Shown here: piece by piece, positions 1 through 10,439 of the stretch
Numbering within the stretch: position 1 is the first letter of the stretch
How the letters are laid out: each line of letters opens with the position of its first letter
DNA from: Welwitschia mirabilis
Lineage: Eukaryota; Gnetophyta; Gnetopsida; Welwitschiales
Assembly: GCA_051453625.1 (NCBI GenBank)
Contig: JBOZIK010000001.1
Location: 79,687,075 to 79,721,452 of the forward strand
Direction: 5' to 3'
DNA: 34,378 nt
Position numbers and translations under genes: made by a program
The notes under the pieces: generated by a model
Databases searched by the model: none
What the model was told of the DNA's origin: nothing
The model's input: only the letters and a program-made list of their open reading frames with translations

Positions 1-35
<35 letters not shown>
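1..35. repeat. (AG)n microsatellite
   Basis: Seventeen perfect AG units open the window, followed by an irregular purine tract. The homologous place in element E2 (about 20818-20845) is an imperfect AAAG/GAAA purine tract, so the dinucleotide run probably grew by slippage from that tract. It may continue beyond the window edge. Confidence 0.95.
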
Positions 36-38
<3 letters not shown>

Positions 39-1313
39 AAAGAAATAAAGACCATGTTCTTTTATGTTCTATCTCAAAAATATGGTTATCATGATGTCCT
101 ACCATAAGCGCAATAGGAAAAATATTCTCGAAAGGGACCTTTGTCAGTGTAGTATGGTAGTTCTAGAAACTCCACTAGGGGATTAGTTGGTCATGCTGTG
201 TAGGTCCTTACTTCTTTAATAGTGGTTGTACTCCCCTCATCATGAACAATTAAATTGCATTTTGAGGCTATAAGATTAGTGGTATCTCTAGTATCATCAG
301 AGGCATTGCTTATTTTCTAGACTTATTTTTACTTCTTTATTTATTTCTAGTACTTCTACATGATTACTCTACTTTTTAATATTCTAGTATTCTTTTGATA
401 TGGTAGCTTGTAAGTTCCTATTTTAAAATATCTTTTTATCTTATCATTCATTATTTTGACATACATTGTCATAATCATTGCCTAATCGAGTCGTACTTTA
501 TAATTACTACATATTGTTATGCATCTTTCATTAACTTATTTTATGATTATTGCCAAGAGAATTTGTTAGGTTAGAATTTAGGGTAAGGAAGAAATCTTAT
601 TCATGTTCTTAGTTGTTCATTTTCATTTTGTTTTTCTTTAGTTATTTTGTTGGATTTTTCAAAGTCATTTTCCATACTGTTTTAGCATCATATTATGGAT
701 CTAATTATTTTTTGATTCCTTCTTGATATTTTTTTCATCACTTCTCAAGAGGACCATTATTTTCTTTTTGACAAGTTCATGTGATCTAATGAGTTCTAGT
801 TCATCCTTTCCATAAGTTTGGACATATTTAAGGAGTCTTTGAGCATTGCTTATCCCACTTAGTGCATTTTCTTCTACTATCACCTTTCCCTTCTCCATCA
901 TGAGGATGTTCTTCAAGCAATTTCTTCACTTTCTCCCTATTTTTCATTTTTTTCTGCTGATTTTTTATGTTTACTTGTTTTCTGGATTTTTCTAGTTTCA
1001 TTTTTTCATCCAAATAGCTTATTTGATGAATTTCTCCCATGCTTATCATTCTAATAACAAAGGGGATGATACTTCTTCTTTATTGTTAGTGCAATTCAAG
1101 ATGTCTTCCTTCTTCTTAACCTTGGGAAGAAGGGGTAAGACATCTTTCTAGGTGTTATTCTATGATTTTGAGCATAAATTTTTTATATTCTAAGCTTTCA
1201 TAATCTAGATTTATAATGGGTTATTTGGATTAGTTTTCATGTTATTTGAATAAATTTATAAAAAATTCATGAACTTTATCTTGCAAGATCTAGTAGCATA
1301 CTCATAAAATTTT

Positions 1314-1591
1314 CCCATAGTCATGTTTTAAATCATCTGAAAAATGCTATATGTATTCTTATCCTTGTCCTTTATGATGACACTAATGAACTTAAATACA
1401 TTNNNNNNNNNNNNNNNNNNNNNNNNNNNNNNNNNNNNNNNNNNNNNNNNNNNNNNNNNNNNNNNNNNNNNNNNNNNNNNNNNNNNNNNNNNNNNNNNNN
1501 NNCCCATAGTCATGTTTTAAATCATCTGAAAAATGCTATATGTATTCTTATCCTTTTCCTTTATGATGACACTAATGAACTTAAATACATT
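1314..1591. repeat. Same 89-bp sequence on both sides of a 100-N gap
   Basis: Bases 1314-1402 and 1503-1591 are the same 89-bp sequence with a single visible difference (Ccttgtcc versus ccttttcc), separated by exactly 100 N at 1403-1502. E2 has the corresponding sequence once. This is the pattern left when two overlapping contig ends are scaffolded without being merged, so the duplication is most likely artificial. Confidence 0.9.
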
Positions 1592-1748
1592 ACTCTTTGG
1601 AGGATTACACTACTTAAGTCTGTTACATCAGTCCATTATCACTATTTCTGTAATATGCATAAATATTTTCATTCTATAAGTTATCAAAGTTACATTTTAA
1701 TGATTTATGTATGTGTATAGCACTCATTTATTCTATAGTAACATGATT

Positions 1749-1758
1749 AAGTAGGGGG
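1749..1758 (+). other. Upstream PPT-like tract of E0
   Basis: AAGTAGGGGG lies 173 bp upstream of the tract that directly abuts the LTR. An identical decamer sits at the matching position in E2 (22404-22413), 171 bp from its LTR-proximal tract. It could be a second polypurine tract or simply a conserved part of the 3' untranslated region. Confidence 0.5.
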
Positions 1759-1916
1759 CTTAGGGAAATTGTTTTAGCATTTGTATCAATTATTGTTTAT
1801 GATATTATATCTTACATAATTTAATGGAACTTAATTTACATCTTTTCAGTACTATCTTTATCTTAGTTAAATTAGCTCAAAATCTAGCTGATCACTTACT
1901 TTATTAGGGATTGGTA

Positions 1917-1934
1917 AGGCTAAGTAGAAGGTTG
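1917..1934 (+). other. Polypurine tract of E0
   Basis: The sequence ggctaagtagaaggttg lies immediately upstream of the LTR start and corresponds to ggctaagtagggggcta in E2. It is the expected site of plus-strand priming in reverse transcription. The G run is decayed (GGGGG to GAAGG). Confidence 0.7.
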
Positions 1935-2849
1935 TATTACAATGTTAATTTGTAGGAATTTAATGGTATATTTTTAGTGCTTTTGCAGGAGATTTACATA
2001 GGCTTGGATTCAATACTAATAATTATGGAGATTTGACAAGATGATCAATGAAACATGTGATTCTTAGCAATAGTTTCATAGGCTTATTCTGATATTGCAT
2101 ATTTGGAAGAATAATTCATTATGCAAAAGACTAATTTATCTTTGATATTAGAAATAATGAAGACTATCATTCCCTCTTTCATCCCAATGAAAGGCAAGAT
2201 GATAACACTATTGACATGAACAGATGCTGTAGGGATGATAGTAGGGAATGAAGATATTTTGATAGGTGACATCTCCTATGTCATCTGCATGACAGTAGGG
2301 ACGATAATTGTTTTTGTGTGGTCAGAAAGAGATATCTTTGTAATAGGGTCAAGCAATCCATTTGGGATATTAAGGTTCTTTTATGACTTCTAGGGTTAAG
2401 TTTCTAGAATCTCAATGTAAAACTATAAATACCCTTCCCCTTTTTTATTTTTGTTTTTATCTTTTATACCTGATATGCTTGTGATAGAAGATTAAAGAAC
2501 AAGAGGTCCATCCAGAGCTATAGAAAGCAGTTTCCTTGGTGTTAGACTGAGTATCTTCCATTAAGGTGTTGTTATTCTATTGTAAGTGGATGTAAATTTC
2601 TTAATTAATCTAAATACTCTTTGAATCAATACAATTACTATTTTCATTTTAATTTTGTGTATTTTCCTTATGGTTTACATTGATAATAGTTTAAAGTAAC
2701 AATTTTGTGATTTATCTAGATCATAGCGGAAACCTTCATTAAGATTGACTTTGGTTAGTATTAGATTTGCATTGCTATTTTATTACATTTCATATTCCAT
2801 TTTATATTTTAATTGGTATATCTCCTAGTTTATGTTGATTAAGAACTAG
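1935..2849 (+). mobile_element. 3' LTR of E0, cut by an assembly gap
   Basis: Aligned to the E2 LTRs from the first base; the canonical TGTTG start has become TATTA. It contains two copies of the nested palindrome (about 2165-2206 and 2267-2310), the TATA box at 2424-2431, and the conserved downstream 'gatatgcttgtgatagaaga' block near 2470. It stops at 'gttgattaagaactag', about 360 bp short of the LTR end, where a 100-N gap begins; the sequence beyond the gap is not LTR, so the rest is missing or the scaffold join is wrong. Confidence 0.85.
2424..2431 (+). promoter_or_regulatory. LTR TATA box (E0)
   Basis: TATAAATA inside 'aaaactataaataccc'. It is conserved in every plus-strand LTR of the window (4036, 16740, 23669, 32528, 33163), about 800-810 bp from the LTR start in E2, roughly 490 bp in E0 and 510 bp in the LTR at 3526, whose U3 parts carry fewer palindrome units. 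It is the likely core promoter at the U3/R border. Confidence 0.7.
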
Positions 2850-2949
2850 NNNNNNNNNNNNNNNNNNNNNNNNNNNNNNNNNNNNNNNNNNNNNNNNNNN
2901 NNNNNNNNNNNNNNNNNNNNNNNNNNNNNNNNNNNNNNNNNNNNNNNNN
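2850..2949. other. Assembly gap, 100 N
   Basis: Fixed-size gap. The left flank is a plus-strand LTR interrupted about 360 bp before its end; the right flank is minus-strand integrase-end sequence. The two sides are not contiguous in any other copy here, so this is either a true breakpoint or a misjoin. Confidence 0.95.
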
Positions 2950-3525
2950 TAAACATAATAACTTTATAAAATAAACCATTAGTTAAGTTATAAATGTTTA
3001 AGTAATAGCATGATTTTTACCAAAAGAATCAGCTAAAGAATAATTTAGATAATGAGAGGGAGAAAATCTAAGATAACTACTTCTATCATGTGCAAGGTTT
3101 AATCGATAAATATTTTATGGATTTTTAACTTCTCATCCACTAACGTTTGAATTTCTCAAGTGTTCAAGTTAAAAGTTTCAACTAAGCTATTTTAAAATGT
3201 ACTTTTTTTAAAAGATAAGGACCTAATCATTGAGAAGTTTAAGTAGTTAGATGAAAAGTATACTTAGGTGGTGTATTGTTAAAAAAAAAAAGAGTCAAAC
3301 CAAATAGAAATCAATACATAAAACATAAAAGATATGCAATCACTTTGTAGTAAAATCAATTAGAGGTAAAAAGAATAAAATGATAAAAATTTAATGGCAT
3401 AAATTTCAGAATCCAAATAAGAGATAAAGAAGTGATAAATTTTATTAACAGATAATCTTTTATTAAAAAACTATAAATCATTAGTATTATTATATAATTC
3501 ATTTAAAGTAATACTCAAAGAATGC
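2950..3525 (-). pseudogene. Integrase C-terminal remnant and following sequence of a minus-strand element
   Basis: The reverse complement of this segment matches about 20010-20615 of E2 along its whole length, and part of it (2950-3290) also matches 13690-14110 of E1 in the same orientation. In E1 and E2 that sequence encodes the C-terminal domain of an Athila-type integrase and the bases just after it. Here the frame is destroyed by stops and indels, including an A11 run at about 3281. It is cut on the left by the gap and on the right by the plus-strand LTR beginning at 3526. It is therefore a fragment of another element of the E2 type lying in the minus orientation. Confidence 0.75.
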
Positions 3526-4793
3526 TGTTGAGATGCTAATTTGTAGGAATTTGATGTTATATTTTAAGTGCTTTTGTAGGATATTTATATAGGTTTGGAT
3601 ATAATACTGATGATTATAGAGATCTAATAGGACGATTAATGAAACATATAATTCTCAGCATATTTAGCTAGTTTCTCAGGCTTATCCTGATATTACATAT
3701 TTGGAAAAAAACTTCATCTTGTAAGATATTGACTTACCTTTAAGATTGGAGATAAGAAAGCTTGTCATCCCCTATGTTGTCTTAGTAACAGGCAGGACGA
3801 TAGCACTGCTAATTTGGATAGAAGCTATAGGGCTAATAGCAAGGCATGAGACTAATGATGTACCTTTTAACATAGGATGACATCCCCTTTTTTGTCTCCA
3901 TGACAATCAAGACGATAGCTATTTTTATAGCATTGGAAACAATTATCTTTACAATGGGGTCAAGAAAATCATTTGGGATGTTAGGGTTTATTTTTTGACT
4001 TCTAGGGTTTTATTTCTAAAACCTCCTTATAAAACTATAAATATATTTCCCCTTCTTCATTTCTTATTTCATGTTTTATACCTGATATGCTTGTGATAAA
4101 AGATTGAAGGATAAGTGGTCCATTCAGAGATATAGAAAGAGTTTCTTTGGTGTTAGGTTGAGTCTCTTTCATTGAGATGCTATTATTCTGTTATAAGTGG
4201 ATATTAAGTTCTTGAATTAATCCAAATACTCTTTAAACCAATACAATTTCTATTTTCATTTCAATTATGTGTATGTCCCTTAATGATTTACATTGATCAT
4301 AGTTTAAAGTAACCATTTTGTGATTTGTCTAGATCATAAGAACAACCTTTGTTAAGGTTGATCTTGATTAGTATTAAATTTTCATTACTATTCCATTACA
4401 TTTCACATTGCATTTTATACTTTACTTGGTAGATCTCATAGTCTATGTTGATTAAGAACTAGTTGAATACTCTTCTTAATTGATCTAAATTATAGAGAAA
4501 ATAATCCTTGTAATAGGAGGATTAGAAATCAAGAGAGTTCCTTCCATTTCCACTTGATCCCATTTCCATTTACTTGCATTGCATTTACTTATTTATCTAC
4601 TTTTAGTTTTTTTATAAGATAAAAGACTAAAAACATTTTGGAATTCAATTCTCTAACTCTTAGTATAGTATCGTTGTTGAAATTACAACATTCGGCTGAA
4701 GTACCATCTATACTAGTGTATGTTTTCTGTAAGTTATTTGATTTACAAGTTTACCTAAAGAACTTCAGGAGTGCATAAATTCATACTACAATA
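3526..4793 (+). mobile_element. LTR without internal region (solo or recombinant)
   Basis: A nearly full LTR of the E2 family, 1268 bp against 1371 bp in E2, starting TGTTG and ending CAATA (canonical CAACA). Two nested palindromes (about 3760-3808 and 3875-3920) and the TATA box at 4036-4043 are present. No PBS follows, and no polypurine tract precedes it. The left flank is minus-strand integrase-end sequence and the right flank is the outer end of an oppositely oriented LTR. These two flanks are not neighbours in a normal element, so simple insertion followed by LTR-LTR recombination does not fully explain it. Confidence 0.85.
4036..4043 (+). promoter_or_regulatory. LTR TATA box (solo LTR)
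   Basis: TATAAATA at the position conserved in the other plus-strand LTRs, followed by a pyrimidine-rich stretch as in the other copies. Confidence 0.65.
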
Positions 4794-4854
4794 AAATGTC
4801 TTAGAAAAGTAGTCAAAATATACTATTAAATTCCTACAAATTAGCATCTTAATA
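4794..4854 (-). mobile_element. Outer end of a minus-strand LTR
   Basis: The reverse complement of these ~60 bases matches the first ~60 bases of the E2 LTR, including 'ctaatttgtaggaattt'. The terminal TGTTG appears as TATTA. It follows directly on the end of the plus-strand LTR, so two LTR ends of opposite orientation are fused. To its right the sequence is not element-like, so 4854 is probably the old outer boundary of the minus-strand element whose integrase fragment lies at 2950-3525. Confidence 0.8.
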
Positions 4855-7800
4855 TTTATCTATAATTAATTTTTATATTATTTTATTTTATAAGTAATAA
4901 TGATATTATGTGTCTTGGTATTCGTAATTTTGTCACATATAAAGATATCTTATAAATAATTGAGAAGGTGTAAACTTGTTATAAATATACATGGATAAGT
5001 TTAAGGATAAAACCTAATTAATATAATAAGCATTTGAAACTTTCATTGATGGTATTCCTACTTGATATTGATCATCCTCTAGACATGAGTTGATTCTACT
5101 TTAGGTTTTAAATTATATGAACTTAATGAAGCTCAACTTTATAGGCTTATAATTCATATTGATATATCTCTAATATAGATAACAAGTAGTATGTGAGGTG
5201 GATGCATGATTAAAATGATCCTCACTTTCTTGAAACATTTCTAGATAGTAAAACATGATCCATTAATGCCAAAGACTTGAGATATTAGGTCAGAATAAGT
5301 TTATGGATTGGTAAGGTAGGAGAATGGTAATTAAATTTACTTCATAAGGGTATTATAAGAACAATATAATGCAACCCACCTTGTTGATGAAATTAAATTA
5401 TAGAGATGATCATAATTAGAATTATCTTGATTTAGTCCTATTTGATGAATATCCAATACAAATGCATGCATACAATTCTAACTAATATGAATATTAAATA
5501 AATTATTTATCTAATTATAATAATTCTAATCATAACTAGGTTCATTTTATAGAAACAATCATAAACGTAAAAACAAGAATACTTGAACATCTTTATTTTA
5601 AGATTATAATAATGAAAATATAAATAAAGGAAATATTTTTTTCTTTTAATAATAATAAAAAATCAAAATGTATTAAATCATATTTTAATAATGTACTCAA
5701 AGAAACTAATCTAGACCTAGAGCTATAATAACTCTATAAGAATTCTTCTATGTTTATATGATAATTTCCATTATGTAGGAAAGATAGGAAAAAGAAGTGT
5801 AGTTGAAGAATGGTTGTTAAGAGATATATCTTTATCCAAGACTAATATAGCTATGTTATAAGTTTAAAAATTAAGTAATAAAGTAAAGACTATTTAAGTT
5901 ACTTAAACTACTAAGATGAAAACTCTTACAAGCATGCACATTCAAAATAAGATAAAGAAAAAAGGTAAAAGAGGTATTTTTCTTAACAAAATGTTATTTC
6001 TAGGTAATGTAACTTAAGGGTACTAATAGAAATACATATTTTATACTTAATTTCTCTATAAAATTTTATTTAATAATTTTTTTGTAAATTAAAATGTTAA
6101 TTATAACATTTTTAGACTCAAGAAAATATTCAAATAAAAAATTTAATAATTAATTAATTATGAGGTAAAATATAATTTCATAGTAATTTTTCATAAAATA
6201 CATTTATAATAGGATCTTAGAAATTAACTTAAATTATCTTGAAATTATAAAAATATTATTTTTAAGGTCATGATTCAAGATTAAAAACTATCAAAATTGG
6301 TTAGATTATAGTCCTACCACACTACACTAAAATGATTATAACTTTTAAAATAATATGAATTTTTAAATCATTCAAGATGTTTTGAAAAGCTTATTTAGTT
6401 CCTTCTAATTTAGGATTCTCAAGCTTAAATATATCATAACTTTTAGTTAAAAAAGATAAATTAATTACTCATTAGTTTTTGCATTTATTTTATAATATAT
6501 TTTAATAAATAAATTTCTTAAAATTTATCATGTATTAGAAAAATTATTGTTTATGCATTTGCACAATCATAACACAGTCATAGACTTACATTAAAATTTT
6601 TACTAATTTATTCCTATTAATTAATAAGCTATGGTAATTTTAACCTATGCTTCTATTCTAGAAATTTAACTTTCATTAAAGAAAATATAGTGAAGATTCA
6701 ACAACTAATTATGTAATAATTTGAAATAGTAAAATGATGAATACACTAAACAAACTAAGTATTTATAGTATAGATTTACTAAATAATGCAAATAAAAATT
6801 AATTTAAGCCTTAGAATTACCATAAAGGAGTAGTAGCCTAAAAGAGACTTTTGATGATTAGAATTTTCCTCTAATAAGATGGATCTAATGAATAATAAAT
6901 GAAAAAAATATATTGCTATGTATGTTAATAAACATGGTTATCCAAATATATAATGAAACCCTAACATGGTTACTTATTCATAATCATTCATTAGTAACAT
7001 TAATAATCAAATATAACAGACCTATCATATCTCCGCACAATGGGAGAGAATTAATATAATTTATGATATATCATAAATAGTGGTCTAATACAATATTATA
7101 TCATTCTACTAAAATAGTAAAAAATACCATATGAATAACATGAGTATAAATCTTACTTGAAAATACTAGTAAGTGCTTGATAGTTGAAGTTTAATGAAGA
7201 TCCAAGCTCAAGAGTATTTAGTTCTAAACTTCCAAGCTTCAAGCTCCAAAAGTAAAGAGAATGAAATAAATAAAGAGGAAAGAAGGAAATGAATTTGCAT
7301 AAAAGAATGAAAAGTATATCGTTTTGTTTTTGTAAAATAGAAAAATATTTCTATATATAGATAAGGAAAATACACATAGATCAAGATCATAAGACCATAT
7401 AATTTATCATTAACAAGTGGGATGAGTAATAAGTAACATTGGAGTACAAAAAGAGGATTTATATTAATGACTCATGCACCTAACTAGGGTGAGTAATTTT
7501 CTTACTTTAATTAACAAGATAAATTACATGCATCATTTCCTCATGCTATCTTTTCTTAATCATTTATAGGCTCATAAGTAAGTTTAATTAATTTAGAACA
7601 TGCATCAAAAGAATAAATGCATAAATATCAAAATTATCATATGGTATAATAAGATGAACTCTTTAATTCCAATGAATTAAAAAAATTCCTACAAATCAAA
7701 TGCCATTAGACATTTTAAGAATATAAAATTCATAGTAGAGTAAATATACTTATTTATCATTCTTAGTTCTAGGTAAAAGTGCATATACTTGTTCATATGC

Positions 7801-8160
7801 TTATTTATTTCATAATGCATAAAATATATTAATCACATAATATAAGGAAGAAAATTTCTATTCATAGTATAACACATATATCATATTTACCAAGAACTTA
7901 AATGAGTAAATAAGATGTAAAATATGTTATTATGTACTCTTTTAAAATATTTAATTTATTAGTTTTATCATGTGATTTTAGTTCCTTACATATTGAATTT
8001 ATTTCATATTGAATTTATTTAATTTTATATGTTTGAATAGATTTTCTCATAAAAACCTTCTAATATAATCATTATCATTTTTATAGTAAATTATAAAAAC
8101 TATAAACTAAGGTTAATTTAAAATACCATCTTATTTTAAAAAGGCCTTTAGAGAAGAGTA
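4855..8160. other. AT-rich DNA, no gene recognised
   Basis: About 3.3 kb of very AT-rich sequence with no open frame above about 60 codons. I see no terminal repeats, tRNA-like or transposase-like sequence. A 60-codon minus-strand open frame at 7208-7390 is low-complexity, Phe/Tyr/Leu-rich, and not convincing. This is probably heavily decayed repeat or intergenic DNA. Confidence 0.6.
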
Positions 8161-8299
8161 ATTCATTATTTAATGTAAATCTTAATACTTAAAATGAAGG
8201 TAAGACATGAGAGCTCATGCTAGGAAGCCTTAGGTCTAATTTTTTCATTATTATGTGGTGATTTTTTAGTGTGTAAGATGTACTACTAGAACTAACTGG

Positions 8300-8660
8300 T
8301 AAGGGATAGAGAGTGGTTCAATAAAAAATAAGGTTGTACTTTGGGATATTAGTAGGAAATTTAAAATCCCATACAAGGGGACCGTTTTAATAGATCCTTC
8401 ATTTTCAATAGCTTGTAGGATTTTCTTCATGTTTTTCAAGTGGGGTGGAATACAGTATTAGGGATTTATAGAGGGTCTTCTAGGTTGGCTAGTCAATGGA
8501 TTTAGGTAGATCATGAAGCCCCATTTATAAATTTTTTTGATGATGATGGTATTGATAAAATTAGAGCTATGCTAAAATGTTTTAAATTTAGTTTAATTGA
8601 TCAATTTATTTTAGTAGGATTTGGGCCTAATAATGCTACTAGTAAAATAGTTAAACTATA
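8300..8660 (+). pseudogene. Unidentified coding-like remnant beside the truncated E1 LTR
   Basis: In one plus frame, roughly 90 codons (about 8400-8658) read protein-like with only two in-frame stops, including 52 uninterrupted codons from 8506 with the pieces VDHEAPFINFFDDDG and FILVGFGPNNATSK. The base composition is less AT-biased than its surroundings. A faint resemblance to the DUF4283-type N-terminal region of plant LINE ORF1 (pattern 'SSRLASQWI stop VDHEAPF') is possible but not secure. It does not match anything else in the window. Confidence 0.3.
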
Positions 8661-8889
8661 AAATAATTGATAATAATAGATGATTTTGAATTGTTGCAAG
8701 ATAAGACTAGTAGGCAGTTAATATATGCATGGCTCAAGTTATTTTTGAGAAAAGAAAAATTTAAGAATGGATAACAAGAAGGATAAGAAAAGAAATTAAA
8801 TCCTAATAGTAGACTTTAATTAGATATTATTTGAGTGGGAAAAATAAGGAGGGAGTAAATGGTCAAAAGCAAGAATGAAAGGCTTGGAA

Positions 8890-9791
8890 TCCAACCTAAG
8901 CTATCAGGCACATTAAACAAAACATAAAAAACATGTATTATTATGCTAGAAAATGTAAAATACAGTGCAATTCAACTACTCTAATAGTTTTAATTTTAAT
9001 AAAGGCTACTCTCATGATCTATATAAAGTATGAAGCTGTTATGACATCATATTTAACATAAACCATAAGGGAGATGCATATAAGAAAATATATAAGAAAA
9101 ATAGAGTTTTGATTCAAAGTGAAACATCATTCATGTTACCAAGTAGAAACACCTTAATGAAGGAAATACAACCCAATACTAAGGAAGTCTTTTCTTAGCA
9201 ACAATAGATGAATCTCCTGCCTTTTAACCTCCTATAATGATAATTTTCAATGATAAAGAAGATAAAGATTAGAGTAAATGATGGAGGAGGTATTTATTCT
9301 TAACAAAATCTTAAAAGTAGAGAATCCTAATAGACATAGTGAGAAATCCTAACAGCACAAAGGAGGTGTATGACCTTTGCAAAATTTATGTAGAATCTGA
9401 TGCATTAGATATTTTTAGTTGTAGTGATCTAAATGATATAGGATATGATTCCACATCAAACAAGTTCCATGTTAGCTTTTAGTTTGATCTAATTAGCATC
9501 TTAGTTAGCTTGTTCACTCTTATCGTCTATATAGTCATCTGAATGATGATGTGAATGATGGACTCATTAAGTTATTTCTTATATAAATTAATCTCTTTAA
9601 TCATTAAACTCATCTTCAGATGGGAAGTATTATATTTTACCTAACATGATGTCAAACATAGTAAGTCTGTATATTTTCATGATAATTGCATTAGCTATTA
9701 ATTATTGTCATAAATCTGCTTAAACCTATATAATGTATTGTAGAATTACTCAAAATACCTTATCAAATACATATAATTAGGCGTCACAACA
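8890..9791 (-). mobile_element. 3' LTR of E1, truncated
   Basis: Matches 28430-29350 along its whole length, for example 'aaccataagggagatgcatat' near 9060 against 'aatcataagggagatgcacat' near 28610. It ends with CAACA at 9787-9791, next to the PPT. Compared with the 1246-bp right-hand LTR it lacks about 340 bp at the left end; the homology starts near 8890 and what lies to the left is unrelated. One nested palindrome is recognisable at 9521-9562. Confidence 0.85.
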
Positions 9792-9830
9792 TAGCTCCTC
9801 ACTTAATATTATCAGTCCCTGATAAAGTTA
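9792..9830 (-). other. Polypurine tract region of E1
   Basis: On the minus strand this reads as a 'tatcagggactgata' block followed by aagtgaggagcta directly before the LTR. It matches the E2 sequence 'tatcagggactgacaaggctaagtagggggcta' region by region, which fixes both the strand of E1 and the inner boundary of its 3' LTR. Confidence 0.8.
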
Positions 9831-10439
9831 GGTAAACAACCACAATTGTAAGTCAAATTAACTAAAATAAAAATTAACTAGGGAACTATACACGAACTCA
9901 TAAATTTAATCATGAAAGATAACAATATTAAAACAAAAAATAAATGTTTTACTTGAATAGGATATGTATCCATACTATTGTCCTATGCATTGTTTGAATG
10001 ATGGAGGGGATAACAAGCTAGAAAAATGTCCTTGTAAAATAGGTGCCTGTGAAAATTTCATCATAAAGTAAACATTAGAATGATTTCTAATTAATAACCT
10101 CTTACTTAAAACATCTTGAAAATCATAAAAATAATTATTAAGTATCATAAACAAATTAATCATCCTAAAGTATCAAAATAATATTAATGATGTGCATAAT
10201 GATATCTTAAAAATAATAAAATGCTCATCATAATGATAACTTAAAAGAAATGATGTCCATATAAAAAGCATGAGTTTTACATTATAATTTACAAAAGGGA
10301 ATGATACATAATGTAACATAATAAAAATCACTCCCCTTGTTGTGCAAAAATGAACTCTAGTTTAGCAACTCTTGGTATAGGTGGTGAAGGTTGAGGGTGT
10401 TCAAGATCAAAAGGAAATTGAGTGCTAGTACCTATTATG
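9831..10439 (-). other. E1 3' untranslated region
   Basis: Sequence between the post-pol ORF remnant and the PPT of E1. It holds one decayed palindrome-like unit (about 9970-10016). An open frame of 62 codons at 9975-10163 on the minus strand has no recognisable motif and is probably chance. Confidence 0.5.

Larger units (their letters stand above)
36..1934 (+). mobile_element. Element E0: internal 3' region upstream of 3' LTR (partial)
   Basis: This stretch lines up base by base, with much divergence, to 20825-22587 of element E2. Shared landmarks are the purine tract followed by 'ataaaggccatgttctttta'-like sequence, the 'ggttagttggtcatgct' block near 183 and 20975, and the two AAGTAGGGGG-type tracts near 1749 and 1922. 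It is therefore the part between the end of pol and the 3' LTR of a plus-strand Athila-like element whose 5' part lies outside the window. No reading frame of convincing length remains; short open frames around 700-1050 on the minus strand are not conserved in E2. It contains an assembly gap at 1403-1502. Confidence 0.8.

Noticed and set aside
701-1049. Lys-rich minus-strand frames at 701-916 and 828-1049
   Set aside because: Antisense to the 3' region of E0, made from T-rich plus-strand sequence, and not conserved in the E2 homologue.
3430-3525. Continuation of the minus-strand LTR to the left of the solo LTR
   Set aside because: A short AATCATTAGTATT match suggested it, but the whole 2950-3525 segment aligns far better to the reverse complement of the E2 integrase-end region.
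3521-4798. Target duplication around the solo LTR (aatgc / aaatg)
   Set aside because: Matches only with a shifted frame, and the two flanks are different parts of another element, so it cannot be taken as a real duplication.
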